A stretch of 64,000 bases of DNA from Chloranthus sessilifolius (Eukaryota; Streptophyta; Magnoliopsida; Chloranthales; Chloranthaceae), in the NCBI GenBank assembly GCA_021018995.1, contig CM037590.1:104099097-104163096 (forward strand). Reading direction: 5' to 3'. A program made the position numbers and the translations under genes. Below, in pieces: positions 11,264 through 22,298 of this stretch. The number at the start of each line of letters is the position of its first letter. Position 1 is the first letter of the stretch. The notes under the pieces were generated by a model, which was given only the letters and a program-made list of their open reading frames with translations, was not told the DNA's origin and did no database searches.

Positions 11264-12560
11264 TGAGGGGCCGCTCCTTTACCTGTTGGGATGGAGGGTG
11301 CTAACTGATATGGCTCATTGGAGTCAGCTTCCATCATGTTGATCCCCATTTCGTCTGAGATGATGTCCTCAAACGACAACTCAATTTTGTGGTGATTTAC
11401 CACAGGGGGAGTTTGTTCAGGTACTGGCCATCGTTCCTTGAAAAGGGACAATGCGGCCAAATCTATCTCCAAGCTAGGAAGGGAGATCTGGGGATTGGTG
11501 GGATGTATTGGGGCTATGTAGGGGGTCAAATGGGTTACCCCATTTCCGAATCGATCTTTATGACAATTCACACGATAAAGGATTCCTCTGATGCTGCCTA
11601 GGGTGCAGGTTTCTTCTATGTTGATTCCTCGAGTTTTGCCGCTGCGGCAATCCCGCTTTCTTTGGCCTCGCGACCTTCTTCTCCGTGGGCTTAGGATTCA
11701 CCGAATCCGACCTTCCCGCCTTAGGAACAACTGGCTCTCTTCTGCCTTGTAATCTGGGACCGAGCCCTCAGCCTTTCTGATAGCCCCACTTTTGAAGCAT
11801 AGCCACCACCGCTACCATACTGCCTCCTGTTTTAGGCATGATGCCCTTAATGGGCTCCGGGAGTACCACTGACACCTCATATTCAAAACTGTGGAGGTCG
11901 ACATCGTCAACGCTGTGCAGTATATCCAACACATTAGGTTTTTCGATGTATTGGCTGCTTTTTCTTTCTCGTTGTGCCCCTCACCAATGATTGTAATAAT
12001 TTTGTGCCCAAACGCAAACTGGAGTTTCTGGTGCAAAGTGGAAGGTATGGCTCCGACCTCGTGCAGCTACGGGAACCCCAATAATAGATTAAATGAAGAT
12101 TTGATATCCATGACTTGAAACTAGATGGAAAAGGTCATTGGCCCTATCAATAGCTCAAGATCAACTTCTCCCATTATTTTTCTCCTGGTATTATCAAACC
12201 CTCTTACGCTGGTTCTGGTGGGCCTCAGCATGCATGGATCCCCGATCTTAGTGGCGGTTCTTAACGGGCATATGTTCAATGCGGACCCATTATCAATTAA
12301 AACCAGGGGAATGACCATATTTTCATACTCAACGGTTATATTTAATGACTTGAAGTGGTTACACCCTTCTTCAGGCAAATTAGCATAAGAGAATGAAATG
12401 ACATTCAGAGCCATCACTTGCCTAATTATCTGCCCGACTTCATCTGGGCTAACTTGGAGTGATACATACACATTTTTTAACGCCCCTATTAATGCTTGAA
12501 AATGGAGCGGGGACGTCATCAACAGATCTCAGATGGTTATATGGGCGGGCATTCTTCTCA
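11264..12560 (-). pseudogene. Element A protease region with G-patch-like tail
   Basis: 12121-12522 shows the aspartic protease pattern VLIDNGSALNICPL with flap and RGFDNTRRKIMGEVDL, and 11812-12036 holds the end of the fold. A stretch near 11733-11830 reads as a G-patch (MLQKWGYQKG core). A linker with LSFEDIISDEMGINMMEADSNEPYQ (11251-11571) leads to the intron-like gap. The protease would cut the polyprotein; the G-patch is a glycine-rich nucleic-acid-associated motif. Fossil. Confidence 0.8.
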
Positions 12561-13850
12561 GTTGAGTCTCTAGTATATATTCCCGACTCATTTTTTAAAA
12601 GGGGTTCATAGCGTTGTCTTTCTCCCCCTCTGGTTGGGCCGGTGCTACTACTGACACTTCTGGCTGCTTCGATATCCTCCTAGACTGTGTGATAAAGTCC
12701 ACTGCCCCTTCTCTGTTGCTGCTGTTGGTATTGACATTTGTTTGCTCGTAGCTTAGCGGGACCTGATGAGGGTCATAGGTTGGTCCCGAGAGCTCGAAAG
12801 GTATGGCTGCTGGTACTTGAGGCACTTGCACTGTCGGTTCAGGAGGTGTGGGCAACACCTGATTAATTTCGGTGGTAACGGGTTGGGTGGAAAAATTAGG
12901 CCAGATAAGGGTGGTGAAGCTTGAGGGTGGTGACATTGGTGGGAAGGAGGTAAAAGTAGGCCATTGATAGCTGGTGGGCGCTGGCGGGAGATGGGGGGTC
13001 TAATGGGCCATTAAGTAATTGATCGGGGTGGTAGAGTTCGCAGGCGAAACTTGGGGTGATGGGATGGGCCCAGGCCATTGATAACTGACGGGTGCGGGTG
13101 TGGGATTGGGGGCCTGATGGCTTATTAGGTAATTGATGGGGGCGGTGGGGTTTGTCGGTAGTTGAACTGGGGAAAATGGGGTGGGCGCGAGCCATTGATA
13201 ACTAGAGGGTGCGGGTGTAGGATTGGGGGCCTGTTGGCTTATTACGTAATTGATGGGGGTGGTGGTGTATGGTTGGCATGCATTGATATATATATATAAT
13301 TGAAGGGTGTGGTGGATGGAAAGTATGCCCTGAGATCCAAGGGTTCAATTTGCGAGGTCGGGTTGGGGAAATATTCAGACAAATTTTGGGGTTCAATTAC
13401 CCCTATGCTCTTCTCTTCCATGTTTCTTGACAATGGTGCTACATAATTCTCCCGATCACTGATATAATCGGATGGGTCAAATTCAAACTTCTCCTCACCT
13501 TCTATCATTCCGACGATGGGTCTGGGACCTGCTCCTCCAGTAGGATGTGGGGGTAGTGGCACTTGGTGAATATTAGCATGCTGAGAAGGTGCAGGGGGAA
13601 TGATTTTCCTAGCATCAATCAAATCCTGGATTGCGTGCTTTAATGGGAAGCAATGATCAGTTGGGTGACCCGGACCCTGATAAAAATTACAGTGGGTATT
13701 CGGGTCATAGTTCTTTGGGATCGGGTGAGGAGGAGGTTGCGATTGACGGATAGTGACTAATCCCTTTTCCACTAATAAAGGCAGAAGTACACTCAATGAT
13801 TGCCCCAGCGGAGTGAAAACCTGGTCGTAGCTGGCTCTCCTCTACTCTGG
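12561..13850 (-). pseudogene. Element A gag C-terminal, Cys/His motif and proline-rich linker
   Basis: 13242-13796 has a zinc-binding-like motif (THCNFYQGPGHPTDHCFPLKH) followed by IQDLIDARKIIPP, then a long Pro/His/Tyr-rich linker with short internal repeats of the INYQWP type to about 12600. The same order lies at 48225-49040 in element B. The Cys/His motif would bind RNA in the gag polyprotein. Confidence 0.75.
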
Positions 13851-14790
13851 AGTCATTTGCATTCCTTGCCCATTCCCTATTCTCTGCATCTGCTTAGGCC
13901 TAACGGGTGCTAGTGGGGCTGCTTGAAATTGAAACGGGATAGTATTGTTATTGGGCCTGGTATTGGCTATGTTCTGGATATCGCCCCTATTCTCTTTTCA
14001 TTTCTTTACTCTGAAAACCTCCTAACCCCACTGGATCCACTTGGCATGTTCTTACTCAGACGACCCTCCCTAATGGCATCCTCACATCGGTTAGCATTTC
14101 TTACCAGATCAGTAAAGCTGAACTACTGCTAGTACACCAAAAAGTCTGAGATCACTGGCAGAGTATTCTTTGAGATCATCTCAATCTGCTCATCATCAGG
14201 TATTCTATTTCTGACCTGAGCTGCCAGTGCTCTCCAACGTCCCAAGTAGTTGCTGAAGGTGTCATTCTAATTCTGTTTCAAACGGGCTAAGCCTGACTTA
14301 CGCGGCTCAATGTCTATATTGTAGATATATTGTTCTTGAAAGAGGTGCGTCAGGTCCTTCCATATTTTCACCATGGATGGTTCAAAGATGTGAACCATCT
14401 CAAGCCGGTCCGGTCAAACTCTTTTGAAAGACTTTTATTAGTAGTCTTTTATCCCCTCCGTATTGGCACATGTCCCCACAGTAGGACTTCAAGTGCGCAA
14501 TAGGATTGCCCGTGCCATTATATTTGTCGAAGGCTGGCATTTTAAATTTGGGGGGCAGGGGGACCTCAGTGAACAAGCATAAATCTACGGAGTCCGTGGC
14601 GTGGATTTCGACACCACCCATTTTCATCAGTTGCTTCTGTATTCTGTCCAACTGCTCTTTCAGCTGCTCTGACTCTTTTAATACAGGGGTGGCTTTCTCA
14701 GCCGTTAGTTGGACTTCACTCTGGGCCACCGGGGGGTGGGCAATTATGGGAGGAGGGTTAAGGTTGGTTAATGCCCCAACGTAGGCTCCG
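13851..14790 (-). pseudogene. Element A gag capsid-like region
   Basis: 14400-14729 contains ESEQLKEQLDRIQKQLMKMGG, a short coiled coil, then VPLPPKFKMPAFDKYNGTGNPIAHLKSYCG, the conserved entry of the plant Retrotrans_gag domain. The remainder of the domain continues to about 13850. It is close to the element B gag (47234-48163), with most aligned residues the same by eye. Confidence 0.85.
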
Positions 14791-14849
14791 CTATTCCTAA
14801 TCTCGTCCTCCTCATACTGCTGGTTGGCATAATGTGTAGTGAGGGTGGG

Positions 14850-15640
14850 ATTTTCTTATTGTTGTTGCCTGGGTTGGGTGGGAATGAAATGAGTGGGGGT
14901 GGGGTGAGCCCATTGGGGGTGAGGAAAGGTTTGTTGGGTGATGGGATTTTGGTTTAGAGGTGGAGCCTGATGGGGCCATTGGGTATGGGGGAAGGTTTGG
15001 AGATGGCCTTGGGGTGTGGGGCCATGGAAAAATTGGGTTTGGGGTATGGCATGGGTTTGACCTGGCTGTGAAGGTTGGGTGAAATGTTGGGGGTATTGTA
15101 GAAGGTATGAGTGTGGGGTTTGAGTTTGGGCCATGAAGCCTTGGTCATTTTGGGCTATGGGCCACTAATGGGTTTGGGCTAGGGGCCCTTGGTAGGTTTG
15201 GGCCATGGGCCCTGGGTAGGTTTGGGCCATAGGCCCTTGATGGGTTTGGGCCAATGGGCCTGGGTAGGTTTGGGCCAATGGGCCTTGGTGGGTATGGGCC
15301 ATGGGTCATTGATGGGTTTAGCCCAATGGGCCTTGGTGGGTCTGGGCCATGGGCCCTTGATGGGTTTGGCCCAATGGGCCTTGGTGGGTATGGGCCATGG
15401 GCCCTTGGTGGGTTTGGCCCAAGAGGCCTTGATAGGTCTGGGCAATGGGCCCTGGGTAGGTTTGGGTGGTGGGGTATTGGGTCATGGGTCCCTGGGATAT
15501 GTGGGAAAAGGGGGTTTGGGCCAATGGGTCTTGGGGTATGTGGGAGGTTAGAGATTGGGCCATGGGGCCCTGGGGCATGTGGGTAATGGGAGTTTGGATG
15601 GTGTGGATTATGGGGGGTTGATGGGGGTCATTGAGGAGTG
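14850..15640 (-). repeat. Coding minisatellite (MAQTHQGP-type) in element A pre-gag
   Basis: Tandem units of about 30 bases encode variants of MAQTHQGPLGQTHQGP on the minus strand. Because of the repeat composition, several other frames are also open across it, including long plus-strand Gly/Leu/Trp-rich frames; these are shadows. Element B has a matching array at 46300-46800 with a different unit order. Confidence 0.85.
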
Positions 15641-16280
15641 AGGCATGGAGATTGGCTAGGGTGTGACATGGGTTTGGGGACATGGGGTGTGGAGGAGGGG
15701 AGGTGTTTTAAGAAGCCTTCCATATGGAGTAAGCTTGGAACATCTCCTCCATCATGGTCATGGAGGGAGGATTGGATGTGGGTGGTGGAGATGGGATGTT
15801 GGGCATGGCCCTGGTATGATCGGGCATGGCCATGGTAAGAGGTGGGATATGGGGTGGATTGGAGAGTTGAGGTGGGGCAAAGGATGTGGAAGGATTAGGG
15901 ATGTTAGGGGTGGATGCTTGAAAAAAATCGGGCATGGCCCCAATAAAAACGGGCATGACCCAAGTAGATGGGGGGATTTGTGGGGGGTTGGATAGGGAGG
16001 AAGTGGTGTATGTGAATGTGGGTGGATCGGGCCTATAGGGGGAAGATGGGAAATGGGGCATGGATGTGGATTGGCCAAAAGATGGAGGATGGGGGGTTAG
16101 ACTTTGGATATTTTGGGGGGTATCGGTTGGGAAAATGGGGGCGCCAAACGGGTCGGTAACGGTAAAGGGGGGTTGGGTGAGGGGGATGGTGGAAAAAACT
16201 TCTCTTGAATGGGAGTGGGTCGGAGAATATGGGAGGGATGAGTCGGGATCGGCATAAGCCGGGTACACTACCCACGACAT
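15641..16280 (-). pseudogene. Element A pre-gag proline-rich ORF start
   Basis: The minus-strand frame begins MSWVVYPAYADPDSSLPYSPTHSH at 16280 and is very rich in Pro, Ser, Thr and His, ending with MTMMEEMFQAYSIWKAS near 15720. An extra proline-rich region ahead of gag is seen in large Tat/Ogre elements. Element B starts the same way (MSWVEDPAYTDPDSS at 38861). No known domain. Confidence 0.7.
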
Positions 16281-16773
16281 TCTTTGGGAACGGGTTGGGT
16301 AAGGGTGCCTTGGATAAGGCCCAAAAATCCTCCTTCTTCCCCTACGGGAAGGCAGAGGGCAAGATGATGCCGTTGTGCCGGCACCACAAACTATTTTTTT
16401 GAGTTTTTGATTTGCTTTTTATTAATTTTTTTATATGACTTTTTTAGAAAAAGTTTTTGAAAAACAAAGGTTTCGAGGCCTTAGAATTCCCTTCTCGGGT
16501 GGCACTCATACCCTAATTTAAGTCTCGCGGCTACGATTCTGACGCATTTCGGAAGAATCGAAGGAGAACCTTCGATCTATTGAAGGCACAGAAATCAAGG
16601 TAAACAACTCGATCCCTCGGAATGAGCCAAAAAGAAGTTGCCCTTTTTTGACCGGTGGGGACGTATTAGGTGTCGGAGATGGCGGAGCCTAAACAAGGCA
16701 CTAAGCACACTGATCGGGGGACTCGGGAGGTGAAGAAGGCCACAGATTTGGGCTGGTGTGCTGTTAAACAGAC

Positions 16774-16940
16774 CTGGCACAACTAATACATGCGCCCAGG
16801 TTGCAAGGGCACTTTTTTACACTGGCGCAACTATTAGTTTCTCCAAGGTAAAAAGTGGGATTTTAAAGCTGGCGCAACTATTAGTTGCGCCAGTTATAAA
16901 TTCTAGTTTTTTGCACTGGTGCAACTAATACTTGCGCCAG
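16774..16940. repeat. Palindrome cluster in the element A leader
   Basis: Four copies of the GGCGCAACTA/TAGTTGCGCC palindrome: one exact at 16871-16891, and decayed ones near 16775-16796, 16823-16845 and 16917-16939. They lie inside the transcribed leader, so genomic RNA could form short hairpins here. Confidence 0.9.
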
Positions 16941-17449
16941 GCAAAAAATGCTGCTCCAGAACTGATGATAGCAGGCACTAACACCCGAAATGAGTCTTTT
17001 TTTGGTTTTTTGTGGAAGCTAGGCTTTTAGGAACTTAGCTATTTTTCGGTGATCTATTCTCTCCTTACCGCACCTAACGGGTTTGAGTTCGGTATAACTC
17101 GCTAGCGCGCTCTCGAAGGGTTTTAAGCTTTGAAATGGGAACCCACCCGATATACCTCCGGCACAAGTGCCTTCTTAGATACTAGGTGTTCTGGGACTTT
17201 TCTGGATCATCACCACTAAGGGCTACCGCCATACTAAGACCCGGGTGGTTGTATGTGTGCCTAAATCCAACCCTTTGAAAATCTACCCCGTAAAAAATAA
17301 ATTGATTAAGTTTTTAACTTGGCTCAATTTTATTTTTTTTCAAAGCTTTTTTTTTTTTTTTTTGGAAGTTTTCTTTAGTTCAAAGACCGGGGATGATGAT
17401 CCCGTGCTGCCACTACGGGCCGACGTCCATTGTTGGGATATAAGTGAAC

Positions 17450-17620
17450 AAGTAGGCCCACCAATCAGCTAAGGCACTTTAAATGACAAAAAATTAAATG
17501 AATTAAAAGACAATGCTTAAGTAGGCCCGTCGATCGGCTAAGACACTTAAAATGACAGAAAAGTAAAGAAATTTAAAGACTATACGCAAGTAGGCCCGCC
17601 AATCGGCTAAGGCTTGTAAA
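17450..17620 (-). repeat. Triple GCCTTAGCCGATTGGCGGGCCTA-type leader repeat, element A
   Basis: Three copies of a unit of about 70 bases, each with a TAGCCGATTGGCGGGCCTAC-like core on the minus strand (near 17450-17476, 17519-17550 and 17589-17612). The same triple occurs at 37530-37705 in element B, close to the PBS. Confidence 0.8.
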
Positions 17621-17764
17621 TGACATAGAAGTAGGGATAAGTAAAGTGACTTAATCGGAGGGGTGAGTGAAAAAAATAGCAAAAATAAAAATAAAAAAAA
17701 CAGCAATAAAATGTTAGGAAAATAAAAAAAAAGGCCTAGTTCAAGGGGAAGCTCTACTAGCTAC

Positions 17765-17784
17765 TCCCCAGCAGAGTCACCATC
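17765..17784 (-). other. Primer binding site of element A
   Basis: Directly inside the LTR, the minus strand reads GATGGTGACTCTGCTGGGGA, the position and form of a tRNA 3'-end primer site. Element B has GATGCGACTCTGTTGGGGA in the same place. Ogre-type elements are known to use an Arg tRNA; I have not matched this to a tRNA sequence. Confidence 0.7.
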
Positions 17785-18504
17785 TGTGCAACCGTGGATC
17801 AGTGACGGTCCCGTCACGGCGATGTGCTCGCTTGCAAAAAATATAGAGTCGCCACCCGGAGCTTTCGGTGTCCTGGGAAACCTAGTTCATTTTTATGAGC
17901 ACCGAAGTGCTAAAAATATGACTCTGAATCCAGTCCACACCAAAGGCTCCTGGGTAGGGGCTTCGGTTATCGATCGGGAAGGTGTTAGGCACCCGATCAA
18001 CCCGCTTAACGCGGTCTCTACTAATGGCCAACACAAAAATAAAGTAAAAGAAAAGAAAATGGCTTCCTCTTGCCCAAATGGGCCTTAAATTTTATTTGTG
18101 CCCCTCCGTTTTTACCAAAAATTCAGTGGCGTAACGGCACAAATGGGAGGATGGGAAGAGCTAAAGAAGAGATAGGAGAAGAAAGGGGAGAGCCGGAGCC
18201 CTCGGGCCCTTGTAGCACGTAGAGGAGCCTTGCTTGACAACTTTGATGAGCTTTTGAAGGATTGTATGGTGGAAAAAGGGGTTCTAACTCCTAAGGCTTA
18301 AAGCTAAGAGACAGAGAAGGAAGGCTAAGGGATTACACACACCTAACCTAAAGGCTTTAAGTGAAGTGCTAATGTTTAACGGAGTTTTTGAAATCTGGAA
18401 TTTGTATGGAAAATGTGCACCAAAGGGAGAAAGATCTTCTCACTTTAAGCTCTTTCTCTCTTAGGCCAAAATTCTCAACCCTTAAACCAAGGGGTGGGGG
18501 GCTC

Positions 18505-18512
18505 TATTTATA
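18505..18512 (-). promoter_or_regulatory. LTR TATA box, element A
   Basis: On the minus strand the U3 reads CCTATAAATAGAGCC, a clean TATA box, followed by a CT-rich start region. It lies about 280 bases downstream of the palindrome cluster in element orientation. Confidence 0.7.
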
Positions 18513-18792
18513 GGAAAAGGGTGGATTAGGAGACCACTTAAGTGCTAATTGGGGTTAGCAATTAGGTAATCTCAAATATAAGGTTTCCTAGGATTTTGAG
18601 AGCTTAGAAATGTGTGAAGGTGGTTCTAATGGTGGATGATAGGGTGAGGCTTTAAGCCACTTAAAGAGTTGCAAATAGGTAGTAAATGGATGCAACAGAA
18701 CTATCAAAACATACCCCAAAGGTCGAGGTGGTCAACAAGTCAAACTCTAATCATGAATTTTGGGGTAAAAACCATAAGTTACTGTTCATATA

Positions 18793-18968
18793 CCTAACGC
18801 AACTATTAGTTGCGCCAGGCAAATATACAGTAGAACAGGACTAAACAATAGCTTGGAAGTTGGCTTCGCGAGGGGTGGGGGGACCCATTTATACCTGGTG
18901 CAACTATTAGTTGTGTCAGGTCATTTCTGGGGGTAAAAGGGCTTGCGCAACTGTTAGTTGCACCAGGC
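18793..18968. repeat. Palindrome cluster in the element A LTR U3
   Basis: Three copies near 18796-18818, 18897-18920 and 18944-18966, each with one or a few mismatches to the GGCGCAACTA/TAGTTGCGCC palindrome. They are upstream of the LTR TATA in element orientation. Confidence 0.9.
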
Positions 18969-19318
18969 AAAATTTTCTCTAAAATAGCCTGATTTTTAAA
19001 TAGTCATAACTTTTAATATACAATTCTGATTGAGGTGATTTGTAGCTTGTTGGAAAGCTGGAGAAGTCCTATTTCTAATGGTATATAACTCAGCTCCTAA
19101 AGAGGTCTGTGTAAATTTTGGCACTCCTCTTTCCAACCACTGCTCGAAAGGGTTCCAATGGGTTTGGGAAGATTAGGATTGATTCCTAAGGGTTTGAAAA
19201 GGTTCCTAGGGGTTTAGAAAGGTTCCTAAGGGTTTCATACATGTACTCAAAAGCTCAGAAGTGCACCGCTCTCGAAACGTGTTCCGATCGGGCCTTAGGC
19301 CGAATTTGGGTGTCTACA

Positions 19319-19896
19319 GCTTAGAAAGATGAGATTTAAGGTAAGGGAAATTCACTCTAAATTGCATTTACTCTGAATTCATGGGCATAAGAACTGTATC
19401 CTGACACATGTTCTGATTTCTATTTTTAAGGTATGCCTTGCATATAAATAAAGTTTCTATCATATCTAATTCCTGTTATCTAATTTTTGATATTATATGA
19501 TATGCATTTGATTTAAAGTTCATGTGACGAATCCCACCGACTATAGTATTTATTATCGCTTTTATATTCAACCTTTATATACTCTAGGACTTATGTTATT
19601 AACAGATTACTAGAAGGAATGGTGAGGGATCTTCATCTCAGGGAGATGAAAGTCAAATAGCGCGTATGATACGCAAGTTAACAGCCGCACAACAACATGT
19701 GGCCCAGTTGAGCAAGGCCCATCAGCAAGAGACTGTCAGGCTTATTTAAGGATTTAATCAACAGCTAGAACAACAGGCCAGAACTTATCATGACCTGATT
19801 GCTCAGCAATTAAACAATCCTGCCAATCGCAGTCCGGTTACACTTCCACCACCGCCTCGGTTTGAGAACAATTTTTACAACGGTTATGTGACCTTT
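19319..19896 (+). pseudogene. Gag-like remnant of another retroelement
   Basis: AT-rich leader-like sequence, then a plus-strand stretch (about 19610-19880) reading as a gag N-terminus: Gln/His-rich, with AAQQHVAQLSKAHQQETVRL and a PPPPRFENNFYNG end. It stops at 19896, where an Athila-like LTR begins, and at 19319, where element A begins. Too short to name the family. Confidence 0.45.
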
Positions 19897-21934
19897 TGTT
19901 AAGCACTAAAAAATACCATTTTCACCTCTTAACCTAACCTTTACTATACCTTGGAGCCATCTAATAAATATATTTTGAGTATGTTTTGTAGTTAAGAATA
20001 ACAACTGCAGCTTAGCATAACAGTCCGGGCTTTGAAGGCCAAAGAAGAGAGTTTTAAGGCCAACCTTTGAAGCAGAAGCAAGAACAGAGGATACACCATG
20101 ATGATCATAGTGGTTGCTTAAGAGGGCCCTAGAATTCTGACAGATGAGAGAAAGATGACCTAAGTAGAGGAGGCTACTACAACAATCTGCCCACAGCAGC
20201 ACACATGTATAGAAGATATCTTGCGCAGCTCTCAAGTGGCTCTCACGAGGTTAAATTCCACCAGGAGCTGCCTTGCGAGCATCTCGTGCATGTAGAACCT
20301 GCAGCACAAAGATGGCTTGCAAGGACTCGCGCAACTCACTAAAGAGGAACTTCAGAAAATTAACTCGCGCAGACCGTGCGAGGATAAAAAAACTGCTATC
20401 AATCTACTCGCGAGCTCCTCGCAAAGTTCATACATCCCCTGCTTCATCACGTCTCAAAGCTCCCGTAAAGATGGTGCTTCAGAATGTTCTGTCGTGTAGA
20501 TCTCACAAAGATTTCACGCCCCTTAGGGAAGGAACCAGCTATGCGAGAAGTTCAAAGCATCCTCGCAAGGATCTTCGCGAGATCCAATATACACTGAAAG
20601 CCATCCATGAGAGACCCTCGCGACCTGAAGCACATCCTAGTGCGCTGCACTACCCACAGCAAATAGAACCTCACGAGATGCTTTCCATCCACGCGACAGC
20701 TATGTGAGATGTAGAAATCAAGCTACACTAGCCTCACGAAGCTCGGGCTCCTGCCTTCTCAGTGCACCTCAGGGACACTTTGGGGATTTCCCCACTTCTA
20801 GGGCACACTTCCCGAGGCTCTAATCTATTTCCCACTTCCCGAGGCATCCAAGGGTCACAATTGGGCCACGTCTTAAAGCAGCAACTAGGGTTTTTCTCTT
20901 CTATTTTCCTATTGGCCAAGGCAGTGAGAGACTTTGTATATAATTTGTAATGCTTGTGTGAAATAGTATCGAACTCTTAACCTAATTCGGCTAGGAGCTT
21001 GGAGAGCCTTTGTTTAGGTCATTTAGGGTATCCTTTTTAGTTTTTCTTCTCTCCTTAGCTCAGCACTTGTCAGCTAAGATCTTTGTAATATCTAGGACTG
21101 TTCTTTCACGTTGTTATCAAGACTATAAGAGCTTGCAAAGGGGTAGAATCTGCATTGGCTATAGCTGGGAGAGCTACATTGTAAGTATTTTGTAATCAAT
21201 ACAAGCTAGTTTTAATGATTCATGCAATTTGTAATCTCCTTGTGCTTTTCAATAGGAGTTTTATTGCTTGTATGCTCCTATGGTTGCATGAGGTTGTAGT
21301 TAGGCATCCATAACAACTGCAGTGGTATTTATTGTTCTGATCTTAATCCCTTTTCTGAGCTATATCTCTGGGATGATTCGTGACCACACAATGAACAGAT
21401 CATAGCCCTAAGAATATCCCATAACTTTGGGTTGGGTTGGATTATTCCACCTTGCATTTGAGTTGTAGCTAAATGAAGGATAGATGTAGATCCATCCCTT
21501 AATCAGCTTAAGCAGCCCCTATTTCAGTCTAAAATAACAGTTCCTGTTTATTACTTCCCACCATTTTCCTGTTATTTTTATAACTCCCTTTTACCCTTCT
21601 TAAACCCTTTCTTATAGTATAGGATTGTATTTTATTTTATATTTTTATTTTAGTTTAGTGACAACCCAAAACTCCCTTTCTTTAGAATTGCCAGATCTGG
21701 AGATCTACTAAGACAACCCTTGTGGTTCTAGATCAAGTTTCCCTGTGGGACAACCCTTTCTTATCAAAACTTGCTACAACAGCCCTGGATCTTGCAAAAT
21801 TGAGTTTAGAATGCTATTTATGTGTTGATTTCATCCCATTTCACTTCCCTCTTTTTATTTGTTTTGCTGCCATTGATTTTTGCCATCACACCTTTCAATA
21901 AATATATCAGCACAGTAATTCTAAAATTATAATA
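19897..21934 (+). repeat. 5' LTR of Athila-like element G
   Basis: Starts TGTTAAGCACTAAAAAATACC, like the inner start of the element E LTR (TGTTGAGAACTGGAAAATACC). It ends just before AGTTTTTGGCGCCG, where a PBS follows. Length is 2038 bp. It contains a stretch (20240-20700) dense in CTCGCGAG-type boxes. The open frame 20273-20707 inside it is a by-product of these boxes. Confidence 0.75.
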
Positions 21935-21940
21935 AGTTTT

Positions 21941-21958
21941 TGGCGCCGTTGCCAGGGA
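21941..21958 (+). other. Primer binding site of element G
   Basis: TGGCGCCGTTGCCAGGGA matches the known plant gypsy primer site pattern TGGCGCCGTTGCCGGGGA (tRNA-Asp type) with one difference. It lies six bases after the LTR end. Confidence 0.85.
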
Positions 21959-22298
21959 TATTTGATCTAATTAGTAGATCTGAGTTTTTTTATTTTTATG
22001 CTTGAAAATTCTTTATAGTTGTGCCTATTTTTGAATAAAAGTACTACTGATTTATATTGGTTTTTGCATATCGGAACAACAGCAGAAGGGAAAATCTTGA
22101 GTCGCAGCTGGAGCTGTGCTAGCCTTAGTTTGCACCCCCTTTCCCCTTGCTTATGTTTTATTTCTGTTAATACCTTAAATTCAGCAGTACTTGTTAGCAG
22201 TAATTTTTGTTTATAAATTCTTTAAGTGTGTTGTAAGTGTCTCTCTTTACTTGATGTTGTGTGTGTGCATGTTGGGTAGGAGGTCTCTTAACCCAGTT
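21959..22298 (+). other. Leader of element G up to the inverted-repeat breakpoint
   Basis: T-rich non-coding leader. At 22299 the sequence switches to the left arm of the inverted repeat, marking a rearrangement breakpoint rather than an element end. Confidence 0.6.

Larger units (their letters stand above)
16281..17764 (-). other. Element A leader between PBS and pre-gag
   Basis: Non-coding leader matching 37382-38860 of element B. It holds a palindrome cluster (16774-16940), a GC-rich conserved block near 17130-17240, and a triple repeat near 17450-17612. No gene is supported. Confidence 0.65.
1..19318 (-). mobile_element. Element A: Tat/Ogre-like Ty3/gypsy LTR retrotransposon, incomplete at window edge
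   Basis: Read on the minus strand, the element starts at an LTR (17785-19318) beginning TGTAGACACCC. It continues through a PBS, a long leader, pre-gag, gag, protease, RT, RNase H, a second RNase H and integrase (ending near 7545), then a tail of at least 7.5 kb with two plus-strand cargo genes. Two RNase H domains, a very large size and extra antisense ORFs between pol and the 3' LTR are known traits of the Tat/Ogre lineage. The 3' LTR is not in the window, so no target duplication can be checked. Coding parts carry multiple breaks, so it is a fossil. Alternatively the cargo block below about 6.1 kb could be neighbouring DNA, but it shares the 21-bp palindrome with the LTR. Confidence 0.85.
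17785..19318 (-). repeat. 5' LTR of element A
   Basis: On the minus strand it starts TGTAGACACCC at 19318 and ends TTGCACA at 17785 (1534 bp), with TG...CA termini. It contains a palindrome cluster (18793-18968), a TATA box, and a U5 end near-identical in layout to the LTRs of B and D. The flank beyond 19318 is unrelated. Confidence 0.9.

Noticed and set aside
15189-15586. Plus-strand Gly/Leu/Trp-rich frames
   Set aside because: Mirror frames of the minus-strand MAQTHQGP coding repeat; the same happens at 46307-46816 in element B.
20273-20707. 144-residue Arg/Ser-rich frame in the G LTR
   Set aside because: Created by CTCGCGAG-type boxes inside an LTR; no domain.
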